Below, piece after piece: positions 1-8,648 of a stretch of DNA of 64,000 nt. The stretch comes from Pseudoruegeria sp. SHC-113 (GTDB taxonomy: Bacteria; Pseudomonadota; Alphaproteobacteria; Rhodobacterales; Rhodobacteraceae). How positions within the stretch are numbered: position 1 is the stretch's first letter; every line of letters starts with the position of its first letter. Where the stretch lies: assembly GCF_025376885.1 (NCBI RefSeq), contig NZ_JAHUBR010000004.1, positions 124,001 through 188,000 of the forward strand. Reading direction: 5' to 3'. The position numbers were made by a program, and so were the translations under genes. The notes beneath the pieces were generated by a model that saw nothing but the letters and a program-made list of their open reading frames with translations, was not told the DNA's origin and ran no database searches.

Positions 1-229
1 GTGTTGGAGCCAATATGGCGGGGCGGCGGGCCGATCGCGGGAAGATTCCAAGGAAAGTTTGAGGCAATTGCCATGCAGTGCCAGACCGGCCTAACCATGC
101 GCTGCTAGCGCAAAACCCCTGGAAAACAGTTGTTTTGCAAACAATGCGGGGTTTGGTGCGGGGATTGTTTCGCCGCTTTGTGGCGGCAATGGGCAGGGGC
201 TTGCCGCCTTCCTGCCCGAATTCGCCCCG
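1..229. other. non-coding left edge
   Basis: No convincing coding frame is visible here. The only structure I see is a small hairpin (arms 172-176 and 183-187) downstream of the pgeF stop codon. It lacks a clear T-run on the minus strand, so it is at best a weak terminator of the pgeF operon. The stretch may also hold the promoter of a gene lying to the left of the window. Confidence 0.4.
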
Positions 230-985
230 TTAAAGGCGGATGACGCTGATCAACCGGCCGTAATCGGCTTCGCGCTGGTGCACGCTGCGACGGTAGGAAT
301 AGAAGCGCTGCGGATCGGAATAGGTGCAGTGGCCTGTCCATTCCGCCACGCCCACGCCCGCCGCGCGCAGCTTGTCCGCGCCGAGATGGGTGAGGTTGAA
401 GAGGTAGCGGTCGCCCTCGCCGTTGCCGAAGTAGCGGGCGTTCTCAGGATCTTCGTCCATGAAACGCTCGAAGAACTCCGGGCCAACCTCATAGGCGCGC
501 TGGCTGATCGAGGGCCCGATGCTGGCGCGGATCGCGCTGCGCTCGGCCCCGGCGGCTTCCATTGCGGCGACGGTGTTTTCCAGCACGCCGTCGATCGTGC
601 CTTTCCAGCCCGCATGGGCCGCGCCGATTACGCCGTTCTCAGGATCCGCCAGCAGGACGGGCTGGCAATCGGCGGTGAGGATCGCAAGGGCGAGCCCCGG
701 CGTTGCCGTGACGAGCGCATCGGCCTGGCCGCCGCCTTCGCCCGGCGCGGAGACAGTCAGCACGTCAGGGGAATGGATCTGGTGCACGAAGGTCATCGCC
801 TCGGGCGCAACCTCCATCGCGTTGGCCACGCGGCTGCGGTTGATATGCACGATCTCGGCCTGATCCGAGGATCCCATGCCGCAGTTGAGCCCCTCGAAAA
901 TGCCCGACGAGGCCCCGCCCCGGCGGGTGAAGAAGCCATGGCGCACGGGGCCTAGGGCTTCGCTGGTGAGGATTTCTAGCGTCAT
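230..985 (-). CDS. pgeF: purine nucleoside phosphorylase / polyphenol oxidase family protein (YfiH, DUF152)
   Basis: 251 residues, the normal length for the YfiH/PgeF (Cu-oxidase_4) family. Members correct peptidoglycan editing and act as zinc-dependent purine nucleoside phosphorylases/adenosine deaminases in the cytoplasm. The metal triad is visible as H71 (VHQIHSPD), C107 (TADCQPV) and H124 (AAHAGWKG), and the C-terminal GHCTYSDPQRFYSYRR signature is intact. The start overlaps the stop of the upstream methyltransferase gene by 4 bp, so it is the last gene of a lgt-midA-pgeF operon. The link between lgt (envelope) and pgeF (peptidoglycan editing) fits an envelope-related unit. Family is certain; the in vivo substrate is inferred. 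Confidence 0.92.
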   Translation of the reverse strand: MTLEILTSEALGPVRHGFFTRRGGASSGIFEGLNCGMGSSDQAEIVHINRSRVANAMEVAPEAMTFVHQIHSPDVLTVSAPGEGGGQADALVTATPGLALAILTADCQPVLLADPENGVIGAAHAGWKGTIDGVLENTVAAMEAAGAERSAIRASIGPSISQRAYEVGPEFFERFMDEDPENARYFGNGEGDRYLFNLTHLGADKLRAAGVGVAEWTGHCTYSDPQRFYSYRRSVHQREADYGRLISVIRL

Positions 986-2052
986 CGTTCCACCCCCGGC
1001 GGCATCAAAGCCCCTTGCGGGACCATGGCCAGCACCTTGAAGAGCCTTCCCATCTCGTCCGGATGGGCGAGGCGCCGATGGGCAGCAACATGCGCCGTGA
1101 GCGCTTCGCCCGCAAGGCCCTTTGCCAAGGCCTGCGCCCGCGCTGTGAGGCCGAGCCGTTCAAGGAAGATGCCCTGCGGCGTCAGGCGGCTGATATCGGC
1201 CTTGCCTGCGGCGGCTTGTGCGAGGGTTTCGAAATCCACATGGGCCGTCAAATCGGCCTGCCCCGGCGCGGTGAGCGGATCGGTGGGGGCATGGCCGCGC
1301 AGGGCCTGCAGCGTGTCGCCCAGCGAGCGCCAGTCGCCGTAGTCCACGATCAGCGCCGCGCCGCCTGCGCGCGCGATCCGCTCCGCGATTTCTCCCGCGA
1401 TGGCCCGGCCCGCGCTGCTGACCTCCACCAGATCGCCGGGCCGCGTGTCCTCCAACCGGCCATCGAGCACTGCAATGGGTGCGGGGCGGGAGAGGCCGAA
1501 GCTCAGGGTGCCATCTTCGCTGAGGCCGACGAGCCGTTCGCTCCAACCTTCTGCGGCGCGTTCGAACTGGCGGAGGGGGAGCGCGTCGAAAAATTCGTTC
1601 GCGATGAGGAAGATGGGGCCAAGTGGCACGTCGGCGAGGCTTTCGTGCCACTGCACGTCAAAGCCCTCAAGGGCCGTTCGCTGCGCGCCGCGCAGCACGG
1701 GCGAAGCCTCCACGAGGTGCAGCCGCATCGCCGCGTGAAACCCCGGCACGCCCTTCGTTGCGCGCAGCAGATCCGCCATCAGCGTACCGCGCCCGGGGCC
1801 AAGCTCCACGAGCAGGAAGGGGCTGGGCGCGCCCTGATCGAGCCACGCCTGCGCGAGGGAAAGCCCGCAGAGCTCGCCGAACATCTGACTGATTTCCGGT
1901 GCCGTGGTGAAATCGCCCCCCGCGCCGAAAGGATCACGCGTGCTGTAATAGCCGTGTTCGGGATGCATGAGGCATTCGGCCATATAGTCGGCAAGGCTGA
2001 TCGGCCCGCCCGCTCGGATGCGATCAATCAAAATCTGCTTAAGCGCGCTCAT
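982..2052 (-). CDS. class I SAM-dependent methyltransferase, MidA/NDUFAF7 family
   Basis: 356 residues. The N-terminal half has the family signature [20 protein letters not shown] (residues 34-53), and the SAM-binding motif I is VELGPGRGT at 82-90. Relatives of this family in mitochondria (NDUFAF7) methylate an arginine of a complex I subunit; bacterial members are not well characterised, so the substrate here is unknown. The gene overlaps lgt upstream and pgeF downstream by 4 bp each, implying translational coupling. This order (lgt, SAM methyltransferase, laccase-domain protein) is, to my knowledge, common in Rhodobacteraceae. Confidence 0.88.
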   Translation of the reverse strand: MSALKQILIDRIRAGGPISLADYMAECLMHPEHGYYSTRDPFGAGGDFTTAPEISQMFGELCGLSLAQAWLDQGAPSPFLLVELGPGRGTLMADLLRATKGVPGFHAAMRLHLVEASPVLRGAQRTALEGFDVQWHESLADVPLGPIFLIANEFFDALPLRQFERAAEGWSERLVGLSEDGTLSFGLSRPAPIAVLDGRLEDTRPGDLVEVSSAGRAIAGEIAERIARAGGAALIVDYGDWRSLGDTLQALRGHAPTDPLTAPGQADLTAHVDFETLAQAAAGKADISRLTPQGIFLERLGLTARAQALAKGLAGEALTAHVAAHRRLAHPDEMGRLFKVLAMVPQGALMPPGVER

Positions 2053-2939
2053 GCCGGGCTCTGCCGCCGTGCCCAGAGGATCAGCAGCACGCCCGCCGCG
2101 ATCATCGGAAGCGACAGCGCCTGACCCATACTGACACCCAGCGGGCCAAGATCGAGGATGCGGCCCAGCGGGTTCTCGGGCGTGATGAACTGCGCGTCGG
2201 CCTGCCGGAAGAACTCCACCACGTAGCGCGACAGCCCGTAGCCCAGTAGGAACACGCCGGTGATCGCCAGCGGCTGCTTCAGCCAGCCGCGCCGCAGGGC
2301 GAGATAGAGCATCACGCCGCCAAGGATCAGCCCCTCAAGCGCGGCCTCGTAAAGCTGCGAGGGATGGCGCGCGCAGAGCCCCACCACGCCGGGGCAATCC
2401 TGCGCCGCCTGTCCGGGGAAGATCACCGCCCAGGGCAGATCGCTCGGGCGGCCCCAGAGCTCGGCATTGATGAAATTGGCAATGCGCCCCAGCATCAGCC
2501 CCGGCGGCGCGGCCATGGCGATGGCATCAGACAGCGAGGGCACGAAAATTGCGTGTTTGCTGGCAAAGAGCCATGTGGCCACCACCACGCCGAGGAAGCC
2601 GCCATGAAAGGCCATGCCGCCCTGCCAGACCTTCAAGATGTCGGCCGGATTGGCGAGGTAATAGGCGGGTTGGTAGAACAGCACAAACCCGAGCCGCCCT
2701 CCAAGGATCACGCCAAGGATGATCCATGTCAGCAGCTCCTCCACCTGTTCCGGCTTCATTGGCGCGGCATCGCCGGGCCAGAGTGTGGGCCGTTTCATCA
2801 GTGCCACCACCAGCCGCCAGCCAAGGATCAGCCCGACGATATAGGCCATCGCATACCAGCGCAGCACGAAGGAAAACCCGCCGATTTCGATTGCGAAAAT
2901 CTCGGGGCCAACATTGGGGAAGGAAAGAACTGCCTGCAT
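2049..2939 (-). CDS. lgt: prolipoprotein diacylglyceryl transferase
   Basis: Inner-membrane enzyme that moves diacylglycerol from phosphatidylglycerol onto the lipobox cysteine of prolipoproteins. Several hydrophobic helices are present. The Lgt signature [13 protein letters not shown] is intact, as are the catalytic-region motifs MAFHGGFLG and [10 protein letters not shown] chose the ATG at 2939 (MQAVLSFPN, 296 residues) because the frame extends 12 basic residues further upstream that do not look conserved. It is the first gene of the lgt-methyltransferase-pgeF operon and is divergent from ubiK, with about 108 bp between the starts. Lipoproteins in this window that would need it include the RND adaptor and the 83-residue protein at 37.9 kb. 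Confidence 0.95.
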   Translation of the reverse strand: MQAVLSFPNVGPEIFAIEIGGFSFVLRWYAMAYIVGLILGWRLVVALMKRPTLWPGDAAPMKPEQVEELLTWIILGVILGGRLGFVLFYQPAYYLANPADILKVWQGGMAFHGGFLGVVVATWLFASKHAIFVPSLSDAIAMAAPPGLMLGRIANFINAELWGRPSDLPWAVIFPGQAAQDCPGVVGLCARHPSQLYEAALEGLILGGVMLYLALRRGWLKQPLAITGVFLLGYGLSRYVVEFFRQADAQFITPENPLGRILDLGPLGVSMGQALSLPMIAAGVLLILWARRQSPA

Positions 2940-3047
2940 GGGCCATCTGTGCCTGCGGCGAGAAGGGGAAGTCAACCGGGGACGACAACCTTGAGCTTTC
3001 GCCTCCGCGACGCCATATAGGGCCTAAGCAAAACGGTTAGGTGATCC

Positions 3048-3290
3048 ATGCAGACGCGCAACAAGGTTCTCGACGATATTTCCCAGCTGATGTCCAACGC
3101 GATGGGCGTGGCCCAAGGCGCGCGGGCGGAAGCCGAAACCGCGATGAAGAGCATGATGGACCGCTGGCTGGCGGACCGCGATTTCGTGACGCGCGAGGAA
3201 TTTGATGCCGTGCGCGCCATGGCCCAGAAGGCCCGCGAAGAGAATGAAGCGCTCAAAGCGCGGCTTGATGCGCTGGAAGCCAAGAAATAA
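3048..3290 (+). CDS. ubiK: UbiK/BMFP-type accessory factor (YqiC family)
   Basis: 80 residues: an amphipathic N-terminal helix, then a charged C-terminal coiled coil (roughly 50-80, MAQKAREENEALKARLDALEAKK-like heptads). This matches the membrane fusogenic protein/UbiK family, which helps the soluble ubiquinone-biosynthesis complex; in alphaproteobacteria the partner would be UbiJ-like. It stands alone between the divergent lgt promoter region and a strong intrinsic terminator immediately downstream, so it is probably monocistronic. Confidence 0.85.
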   Translation: MQTRNKVLDDISQLMSNAMGVAQGARAEAETAMKSMMDRWLADRDFVTREEFDAVRAMAQKAREENEALKARLDALEAKK

Positions 3291-3321
3291 GCCAGCCTTT
3301 CGGCACAGTCCCACCGATCAG

Positions 3322-3350
3322 GGCGCCCCTCGCGGGCGCCTTTTGTTTTT
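3322..3350 (+). terminator. intrinsic terminator of ubiK
   Basis: Perfect 7-bp stem (3322-3328 with 3334-3340), 5-nt loop, followed directly by TTTTGTTTTT. It starts 31 bp after the ubiK stop and is a textbook Rho-independent terminator. Confidence 0.92.
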
Positions 3351-3452
3351 CGGGGTTTGACCAATTTGAACCCTGCTGAATTTTGTGCGCCGTTCAGAAG
3401 CATCCACAACTTATTGCGGTTATCCCCAAGTTTTGGCTTTACAGACGTGCCT

Positions 3453-3483
3453 CTCCCCCTGCACCATATCTAGTAAGGGGGAG
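3453..3483 (+). other. leader hairpin upstream of the YbjN gene
   Basis: Perfect 8-bp inverted repeat (3453-3460 and 3476-3483) with a 15-nt loop, lying 85 bp before the YbjN start codon. A second short inverted repeat (GTGGG/CCCAC) follows near 3525-3540. No T-run follows, so these are more likely 5'-leader structures than terminators. The role is unknown. Confidence 0.4.
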
Positions 3484-3568
3484 CCACTATCCCCGCTCTT
3501 CCTTGTAACGACACCCAGCGTCTTGTGGGCTGCCACCCACATTAGGCGAACAAAGAAGAGGCCGGGCA

Positions 3569-4072
3569 ATGTCACTATCCGAGCATTATTCTGAAGCAGA
3601 GGATCTGCACCCGATCGACATCGTCGAGACGCTTGCAGAACATCACGCATGGGAGTTTGACCGTGTAGGCGAAGACCAGATCGCCATGGCGGTGGAGGGG
3701 CAATGGCGCACCTATTCGATCACGCTGGCGTGGTCGGACTACGATGAAACCCTGCGCATGATCTGCACCTTCGAGATGGAGCCGCCGGAGGATCGCATCC
3801 CCGCGCTCTACGAAGCGCTCAACCACACCAACGATCGCTGCTGGGCCGGGGCTTTCACCTACTGGCACGAGCAGCGGCTGATGGTCTACCGCTATGGCCT
3901 TGTCATGGCGGGTGGGCAGATGCCGACGAGCGAGCAGATCGGCACGCTGATCGAGGCCGCTGTCTGCGCCTCCGAACGCTACTACCCGGCGTTCCAGCTC
4001 GTGGCCTGGGGCAATCGCACCCCGGAAGACGCGCTTCAGGTCGCCATTGCGGAGGCCTACGGTCGCGCCTAG
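3569..4072 (+). CDS. YbjN domain-containing protein
   Basis: 167 residues, acidic, without membrane segments or signal peptide. The fold resembles type III secretion chaperones (YbjN family): central strands such as MICTFEMEPPEDRIPALYEALNH followed by WAGAFTYWHEQRLMVYRYGL. YbjN proteins are conserved in Rhodobacterales but lack an established biochemical role; the E. coli member affects motility and exopolysaccharide. An AGAAGAGG ribosome site precedes the ATG. It sits just upstream of proC, 39 bp away, and may be cotranscribed with it. Confidence 0.85.
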   Translation: MSLSEHYSEAEDLHPIDIVETLAEHHAWEFDRVGEDQIAMAVEGQWRTYSITLAWSDYDETLRMICTFEMEPPEDRIPALYEALNHTNDRCWAGAFTYWHEQRLMVYRYGLVMAGGQMPTSEQIGTLIEAAVCASERYYPAFQLVAWGNRTPEDALQVAIAEAYGRA

Positions 4073-4111
4073 TCTGCCGCCCGAACCGACAATACAATTC
4101 GGGTGAGGGCA

Positions 4112-4933
4112 ATGGATCTAGGACAAATCAACACGCGTGGCCTGGTGCTGCTGGGCTGCGGGAAAATGGGGTCGGCGATGCTGGCCGGGTGGCTTGAGCG
4201 GGGCGTTGCGCCGCACGTCGTCTGGGTGATGGACCCGCGCCCCTCGGAATGGGTCAAGGAGCTGGCAACCCAGGGGCTTCATGTGAATGAGCCTTTGCCC
4301 GACGCCCCCGCCATCGTCCTGATCGCCGTGAAGCCGCAGATGATGGGCGATGCCCTGCCCAGCCTGCGCGCGATTGCGTCGAGTAGCACTGTTTTCCTTT
4401 CCGTGGCCGCAGGCACACCGATCCGCGCCTTTGAAGAAGCGCTGGGCGAAAGCCGCCGCATCATCCGCGCCATGCCCAACACCCCCGCCGCCGTGGGGCG
4501 CGGCATCACCGCGATCATTGGCAATGCCCACACCACTGCGGCCGACTTGGCCCTCGCCGAAGCGCTGCTGTCGGCTGTGGGGCAGGTCGTCCGCCTTGAA
4601 GAGGAAGGCCAGATGGACGCCGTCACGGCGGTATCGGGCTCTGGCCCGGCCTATGTGTTCCACCTGATCGAAACGCTCGCCGCCGCAGGTGAAGCGCAGG
4701 GGCTTTCGCCCGAGCTTGCCATGGCGCTCGCCAAGGCCACCGTGGGCGGGGCCGGGCAATTGGCCGAGGATGCCCCCGACAGCCCCACGCAGCTGCGCAT
4801 CAATGTGACAAGCCCCGCCGGCACCACCGAAGCCGCATTGCGGGTGCTGATGGATGAGGGCCGGGGCTTTCCGGCGCTCCTGAAGGAGGCTGTCACCGCG
4901 GCGGCGGATCGCTCGCGGGAGTTGGGCCAATGA
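4112..4933 (+). CDS. proC: pyrroline-5-carboxylate reductase
   Basis: Last step of proline biosynthesis: NAD(P)H-dependent reduction of pyrroline-5-carboxylate. The N-terminal Rossmann motif is LLGCGKMGSAMLAGWL, the cofactor/substrate motif RAMPNTPAAVGRGI is intact, and the C-terminal dimerisation domain carries the P5CR signature (INVTSPAGTTEAAL). I use the ATG at 4112 (273 residues); a GTG at 4103 is a possible alternative start. The stop overlaps csaA by 4 bp, so proC, csaA and the dehydrogenase form one operon. Confidence 0.95.
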   Translation: MDLGQINTRGLVLLGCGKMGSAMLAGWLERGVAPHVVWVMDPRPSEWVKELATQGLHVNEPLPDAPAIVLIAVKPQMMGDALPSLRAIASSSTVFLSVAAGTPIRAFEEALGESRRIIRAMPNTPAAVGRGITAIIGNAHTTAADLALAEALLSAVGQVVRLEEEGQMDAVTAVSGSGPAYVFHLIETLAAAGEAQGLSPELAMALAKATVGGAGQLAEDAPDSPTQLRINVTSPAGTTEAALRVLMDEGRGFPALLKEAVTAAADRSRELGQ

Positions 4934-5271
4934 GCGATGCGATCAGCTTTGACGATTTCCTGAAAGTGGATGTGCGCGTCGGCACCGTGGTGCAGGCCGA
5001 GCCCTACCCGGAAGCCCGCAAGCCCGCGATCAAGCTCTGGGTGGATTTCGGCGGCGATCTGGGGGTGAAGAAGAGCTCCGCCCAGATCACGCGCCATTAT
5101 GAGCCGGAGGAGTTGATCGGCAAGCAGGTGATGGCCGTTGTCAATTTCCCGCCCCGCCAGATCGGCAAGTTCATGAGCGAGATTCTGGTGCTTGGGGTAC
5201 CGGATGAGGATGGTGAAGTCGTCCTGCTCACCCCCGACAAACCGGTGCCGCAGGGCGGGAGGCTGTTTTGA
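4930..5271 (+). CDS. csaA: tRNA-binding domain protein, CsaA type
   Basis: 113 residues, a single EMAP-II/TRBP OB-fold: DFLKVDVRVGTVVQAEPYPE at the start, AQITRHY in the middle and VNFPPRQIGKFMSEILVLGV near the end are the CsaA hallmarks. CsaA is a dimeric tRNA-binding protein, proposed in Bacillus as an export-related chaperone; its role in alphaproteobacteria is unclear. It overlaps proC upstream (ATGA) and the next gene downstream (TGATG), so translation of the three genes is probably coupled. Confidence 0.9.
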   Translation: MSDAISFDDFLKVDVRVGTVVQAEPYPEARKPAIKLWVDFGGDLGVKKSSAQITRHYEPEELIGKQVMAVVNFPPRQIGKFMSEILVLGVPDEDGEVVLLTPDKPVPQGGRLF

Positions 5272-6227
5272 TGCCAAACTTGCTGATCACGCGCCCGCTG
5301 CCCGAGCCCGTGCTGGAAGCGGCGCGCGCCGCCTATGAGGTGACGGTGCGCGACAGCAACGTGCCGATGAGTGTGGCCGACTGCGCCGAGGCGCTGCGCG
5401 GGTATGATGCGATCCTGCCCACCCTGCGGGATCAGTTCACCGCCGAGGCCTTCGCGGGCGAAGGCCTGCGCTGCAAGCTGCTGGCCAATTTCGGCGTGGG
5501 CTACAACCATATCGATGTGGCCGCCGCGCAGGCTGCCGGGATCTCGGTGACAAACACGCCGGGCGCGGTCACCGATGCGACCGCGGACATTGCCATGACG
5601 CTCATCCTGATGACGGCCCGCCGCGCCGGCGAGGGCGAGCGGATGCTGCGCGCGGGGCAGTGGGAGGGCTGGCACCCGACGCAGCTTCTGGGCCATCACG
5701 TGACGGGCAGCCGCCTTGGCGTGATCGGCATGGGCCGCATCGGCAAGGCCATCGCAAAGCGCTGCCATTTCGGTTTCGACATGGAAGTAGTGTTCTACAA
5801 CCGCTCCGAAGTGCGCGATCCGGGCCTGCCCGCACGCCAGCTTGGCAGCATTGCCGAGGTGATGGGGGTGGCCGACGTGGTCGTGGTGGCGGTTCCGGCC
5901 AACCCGCAGACCCACCACCTGATCAACGCTGAGGCCTTCGCGGCGATGAAACCAACGGGGCTCTTCGTCAACATCGCGCGCGGCGACATCGTGGAGGAGG
6001 CCGCGCTCATCGCGGCGCTTCAGGCGGGGCAGATCGCGGGTGCGGGGCTGGATGTCTACGAGTTTGAGCCAGAGGTGCCGGAGGCGTTGAAAGCTCTGGA
6101 GAACGTCACGCTCCTGCCGCATCTGGGCACGGCGGCGCTGAACGTGCGCACCGAGATGGGGCTGATGGCAGTGGAGAACCTTTTGGCCCATGCGCGGGGG
6201 GAAAAGCTGCCGAACCGGGTGGGCTGA
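5271..6227 (+). CDS. D-isomer 2-hydroxyacid dehydrogenase (glyoxylate/hydroxypyruvate reductase-like)
   Basis: 318 residues. The NAD(P)-binding motif GMGRIGKAIAKR is in the middle domain; the catalytic Arg lies in NIARGD, the Glu in the EPEVPEAL region, and the His in LPHLGTA. The overall pattern is closest to D-glycerate dehydrogenase/glyoxylate reductases (GyaR/GRHPR group), but substrate cannot be fixed from sequence. I chose the ATG at 5271, which overlaps the csaA stop as TGATG, rather than the TTG one codon upstream. Confidence 0.85.
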   Translation: MPNLLITRPLPEPVLEAARAAYEVTVRDSNVPMSVADCAEALRGYDAILPTLRDQFTAEAFAGEGLRCKLLANFGVGYNHIDVAAAQAAGISVTNTPGAVTDATADIAMTLILMTARRAGEGERMLRAGQWEGWHPTQLLGHHVTGSRLGVIGMGRIGKAIAKRCHFGFDMEVVFYNRSEVRDPGLPARQLGSIAEVMGVADVVVVAVPANPQTHHLINAEAFAAMKPTGLFVNIARGDIVEEAALIAALQAGQIAGAGLDVYEFEPEVPEALKALENVTLLPHLGTAALNVRTEMGLMAVENLLAHARGEKLPNRVG

Positions 6228-6284
6228 CGTCTGTTACGAGAAAGACAGGCAGGCACCTGACAAGGGTGTTCTCGTTCAGGCCGC

Positions 6285-6875
6285 CTAAGCGTCGCTCTGA
6301 TCACTCATGGCCTCGCGCCAATGGCGGCGGCAGAGCGAGACGTAGCTTTCATTGCCGCCGATCTGCACCTGCGCGCCTTCCTTCAGCGCCTTGCCGTCCG
6401 GCCCCATGCGCACCACCATCGTGGCCTTCTTTCCGCAATGGCAGATCGTGCGCACCTCGCGCATTTCATCGGCCAGTGCCAGCAGGGCGGCGGAGCCGGG
6501 AAACAGCTCGCCGCGGAAATCCACTCGCAAGCCGTAGCACATGATGGGCAGGCCCAGATCGTCCACCACGCGGGCCAGTTGCCAGACCTGGTCCGGCGTC
6601 AGGAACTGCGCCTCATCCACGAAAGCGCAGGCGCAGGGGCCCGCCGCGAGCCGTGCCTTGATCATGGAAAACAGATCGTCGGCCTCGTCAAACGTGTCGG
6701 CTGTCTTGCCGATGCCGATACGCGAGGCGATCCGCGCCTTGCCGTCGCGATCATCGATGCGCGCGGTCAGCAGGTACGTCTCCATCCCGCGCTCGGTGTA
6801 GTTATGCGCGGCTTGCAGCAGCAAGGTGGACTTGCCGGCGTTCATCGTCGAGTAGTGGAAGTAAAGCTTTGCCAT
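6285..6875 (-). CDS. tdk: thymidine kinase (type II)
   Basis: 196 residues from the ATG at 6875. P-loop STMNAGKS at 9-16, catalytic Glu88 in FVDEAQF, and zinc-binding residues C145, C147 (ICHCGKKA), C182 and H185 (SLCRRHW), matching cellular type II thymidine kinases that salvage deoxythymidine. The same frame remains open for about 100 codons upstream, but that part is low-complexity basic sequence and the conserved protein begins at MAKLYFHYST. It is convergent with the dehydrogenase gene (57 bp between the stops) and stands alone. Confidence 0.95.
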   Translation of the reverse strand: MAKLYFHYSTMNAGKSTLLLQAAHNYTERGMETYLLTARIDDRDGKARIASRIGIGKTADTFDEADDLFSMIKARLAAGPCACAFVDEAQFLTPDQVWQLARVVDDLGLPIMCYGLRVDFRGELFPGSAALLALADEMREVRTICHCGKKATMVVRMGPDGKALKEGAQVQIGGNESYVSLCRRHWREAMSDQSDA

Positions 6876-7294
6876 GGCGGCAGTTATGCCGAAGCCGGGC
6901 AGGGGTGCAAGGCTTCCGCGCGGCGGTAGCGAAAGAAGACCCAACCGCTGGATTTCCGCCCGCAAAACGCAAGCGTGCAGCACGAGACAGCAGCGCCCGG
7001 CACGGATCGGCTTTCGCCTGGGGATGTTGATCCGCGCCTTGTGGACGCACGCGAGCCTCGCACTGCACAAACCGAGAGGGCTCAAGTCCCGGTCGGGCTG
7101 GGGGATCTGCACAATCCGTCCGGCCCCCTGCAAATAGCCGACGATGGGGACGCCGGTACTCACTAAATTCCCGTAACATCGGGACAATTAGAAGAATGAC
7201 AAATTGTGCTTTGCTCATTAATGGGAAATTATATGTTCAGTTCCCCTCTGGTCGGGAACGCCGGCGGGGGAGCCGGGGGCAGGAAAGGGCAGAG
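6876..7294. other. intergenic region with AT-rich promoter-like block
   Basis: No convincing gene. The left part (6876-7150) is GC-rich and featureless to me and must hold the tdk promoter. The right part (about 7160-7240) is markedly AT-rich, and contains an inverted repeat ACAATT (7184-7189) with AATTGT (7202-7207), spaced 12 bp. This is the probable promoter/operator of the gene starting at 7295. Confidence 0.4.
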
Positions 7295-7747
7295 ATGGCG
7301 GATAACGGGGCATACCTGAAGAAACACACCGAGGCGCTGGTGAAGGAGGTCGGGATCGAGGCCGCCTGCAAGATCACCGGCAAGTCCAAGGCGACGCTCG
7401 GGCGCTACTATTCGGACTCCGACGAGCACCGGGATCGCTTCATGCCGATCGACGCGGTGGCGGCGCTGGAGGAAGAGGCGGCCTATCCCCATGTCACAGC
7501 GGCTCTTGCGGAACTGCGGGGCATCACGCTCTCCTACAACAACGAGCAGCGCAACGCGCCGGGCGGGGTGAACTCTGACGTGATCGCGCTGTCGCATCGC
7601 TTCGCCATGCTGATGGCCGAATACAATCAGGCCATCGAGGATAACGTGATCACCATCAACGAGGCCAAGCGGCTGATCCGGGAAACGGTTGCCCTTCAGC
7701 GCGTGCTGCTGGACATGAAGCTCCACCTCGAAGACGAAGCCACCTGA
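7295..7747 (+). CDS. uncharacterised protein with HTH-like N-terminus
   Basis: 150 residues from the ATG at 7295 (GGAAAGGG ribosome site). I do not recognise the family with certainty. The N-terminal region (ALVKEVGIEAACKITGKSKA) reads like a helix-turn-helix that would bind DNA, and the middle and C-terminus are helical and acidic. The closing pattern (DNVITINEAKRLIRETVALQ) recalls phage CII-type regulatory proteins. No signal peptide or membrane segment is present. Upstream lies an AT-rich block with an inverted repeat, suggesting autoregulation. No phage genes are nearby, so the role is open. Confidence 0.7.
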   Translation: MADNGAYLKKHTEALVKEVGIEAACKITGKSKATLGRYYSDSDEHRDRFMPIDAVAALEEEAAYPHVTAALAELRGITLSYNNEQRNAPGGVNSDVIALSHRFAMLMAEYNQAIEDNVITINEAKRLIRETVALQRVLLDMKLHLEDEAT

Positions 7748-7789
7748 AATTTTGCGCTCTGCAAGATCAGCGATTGCGCCGGTTAATTG

Positions 7790-7807
7790 TATCGATTATT
7801 CTTGATA
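7790..7807 (+). promoter_or_regulatory. candidate ArsR-type operator overlapping the start of arsRC
   Basis: Imperfect dyad TATCGA-N6-TTGATA inside an AT-rich stretch that ends one base before the start codon at 7809. ArsR/SmtB regulators bind AT-rich imperfect palindromes at their own promoter. No Shine-Dalgarno sequence is visible, so the message may be leaderless or very short. Confidence 0.45.
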
Positions 7808-7808
7808 T

Positions 7809-8648
7809 ATGGATATTGAATCGTCAACCACCGCCTTCGCGGCGCTTTCGCAGGACACCCGTCTGCGCGTATTCCGGCTTTTGCTGCGGGCAGGGGCTGA
7901 TGGCATGCTCGCCGGGGAGATCGGGCAGGCGTTGGGGACGCGCCAGAACACGATGTCCACGAACCTCGCCATTCTGGAACGGGCCGGGCTGATCCGCGGC
8001 ACGCGCGAAGGGCGGGCGATTCGCTACACCGCGGATTTCGACGGGCTGCGCGGGATGCTCGCCTTCCTGATGCAGGATTGCTGCGGCGGCAATGCACTCC
8101 GCTGCCAGCCAGTGATCGACGGGCTTGTTGCCGCCATGGAGGGGCCAAAACCCATGCCAAACACACCTTACAACGTTCTGTTTCTTTGCACCGGGAATTC
8201 CGCCCGTTCGATCATGGCGGAGGCGATCCTCAACCGTGCCGGGAAAGGCCATTTCCGCGCCTATTCGGCGGGCTCCACCCCGGCAGGGCAGGTCCACCCG
8301 CAGGCGCTTCAGATCCTTGAGAAGCTCAACATTCCCACGGAAGGGCTGCATTCTAAGGCGTGGGACGTGTTCGCCGGACATGAGGCGCCGCAGATGGATT
8401 TCGTCTTCACTGTCTGTGACCACGCCGCAGCCGAGCCTTGCCCCGTCTGGCCCGGCCAGCCGATGAGCGCCCATTGGGGCGTGCCGGACCCGGTGCAGGC
8501 CAATGGTAGCCCGGCGGAACTGGGCGTGGCCTTTGCCGAGGCCTTCCGGATGCTCGAAAGCCGCATCAACGTGTTCACCAGCCTGCCCCTGGCCGGGCTG
8601 GACGCGCTCAGCCTCAAGAAACACCTCGACGACATTGGAAAGCCCTAA
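7809..8648 (+). CDS. ArsR regulator fused to thioredoxin-type arsenate reductase ArsC
   Basis: 279 residues, two domains. Residues 1-105 are an ArsR winged helix (TMSTNLAILERAGLIRGTREG recognition region) with C91, C92 and C99 as likely As(III)-sensing thiols. Residues 120-279 are a low-molecular-weight phosphatase/ArsC domain: active loop CTGNSARS at 127-134, likely acid D227 in VPDP, and extra cysteines C203 and C211 that could serve the thiol relay. The protein should repress its own operon until As(III) binds, and reduce arsenate to arsenite. The stop abuts the arsH start with no gap. No arsenite efflux pump (ArsB/Acr3) is found next to it. Confidence 0.9.
   Translation: MDIESSTTAFAALSQDTRLRVFRLLLRAGADGMLAGEIGQALGTRQNTMSTNLAILERAGLIRGTREGRAIRYTADFDGLRGMLAFLMQDCCGGNALRCQPVIDGLVAAMEGPKPMPNTPYNVLFLCTGNSARSIMAEAILNRAGKGHFRAYSAGSTPAGQVHPQALQILEKLNIPTEGLHSKAWDVFAGHEAPQMDFVFTVCDHAAAEPCPVWPGQPMSAHWGVPDPVQANGSPAELGVAFAEAFRMLESRINVFTSLPLAGLDALSLKKHLDDIGKP

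Noticed and set aside
3420-3428. DnaA-box-like TTATCCCCA near ubiK, with CATCCACAA nearby
   Set aside because: A single near-match with no cluster of boxes, no AT-rich unwinding element and no replication genes nearby; not evidence for an origin.
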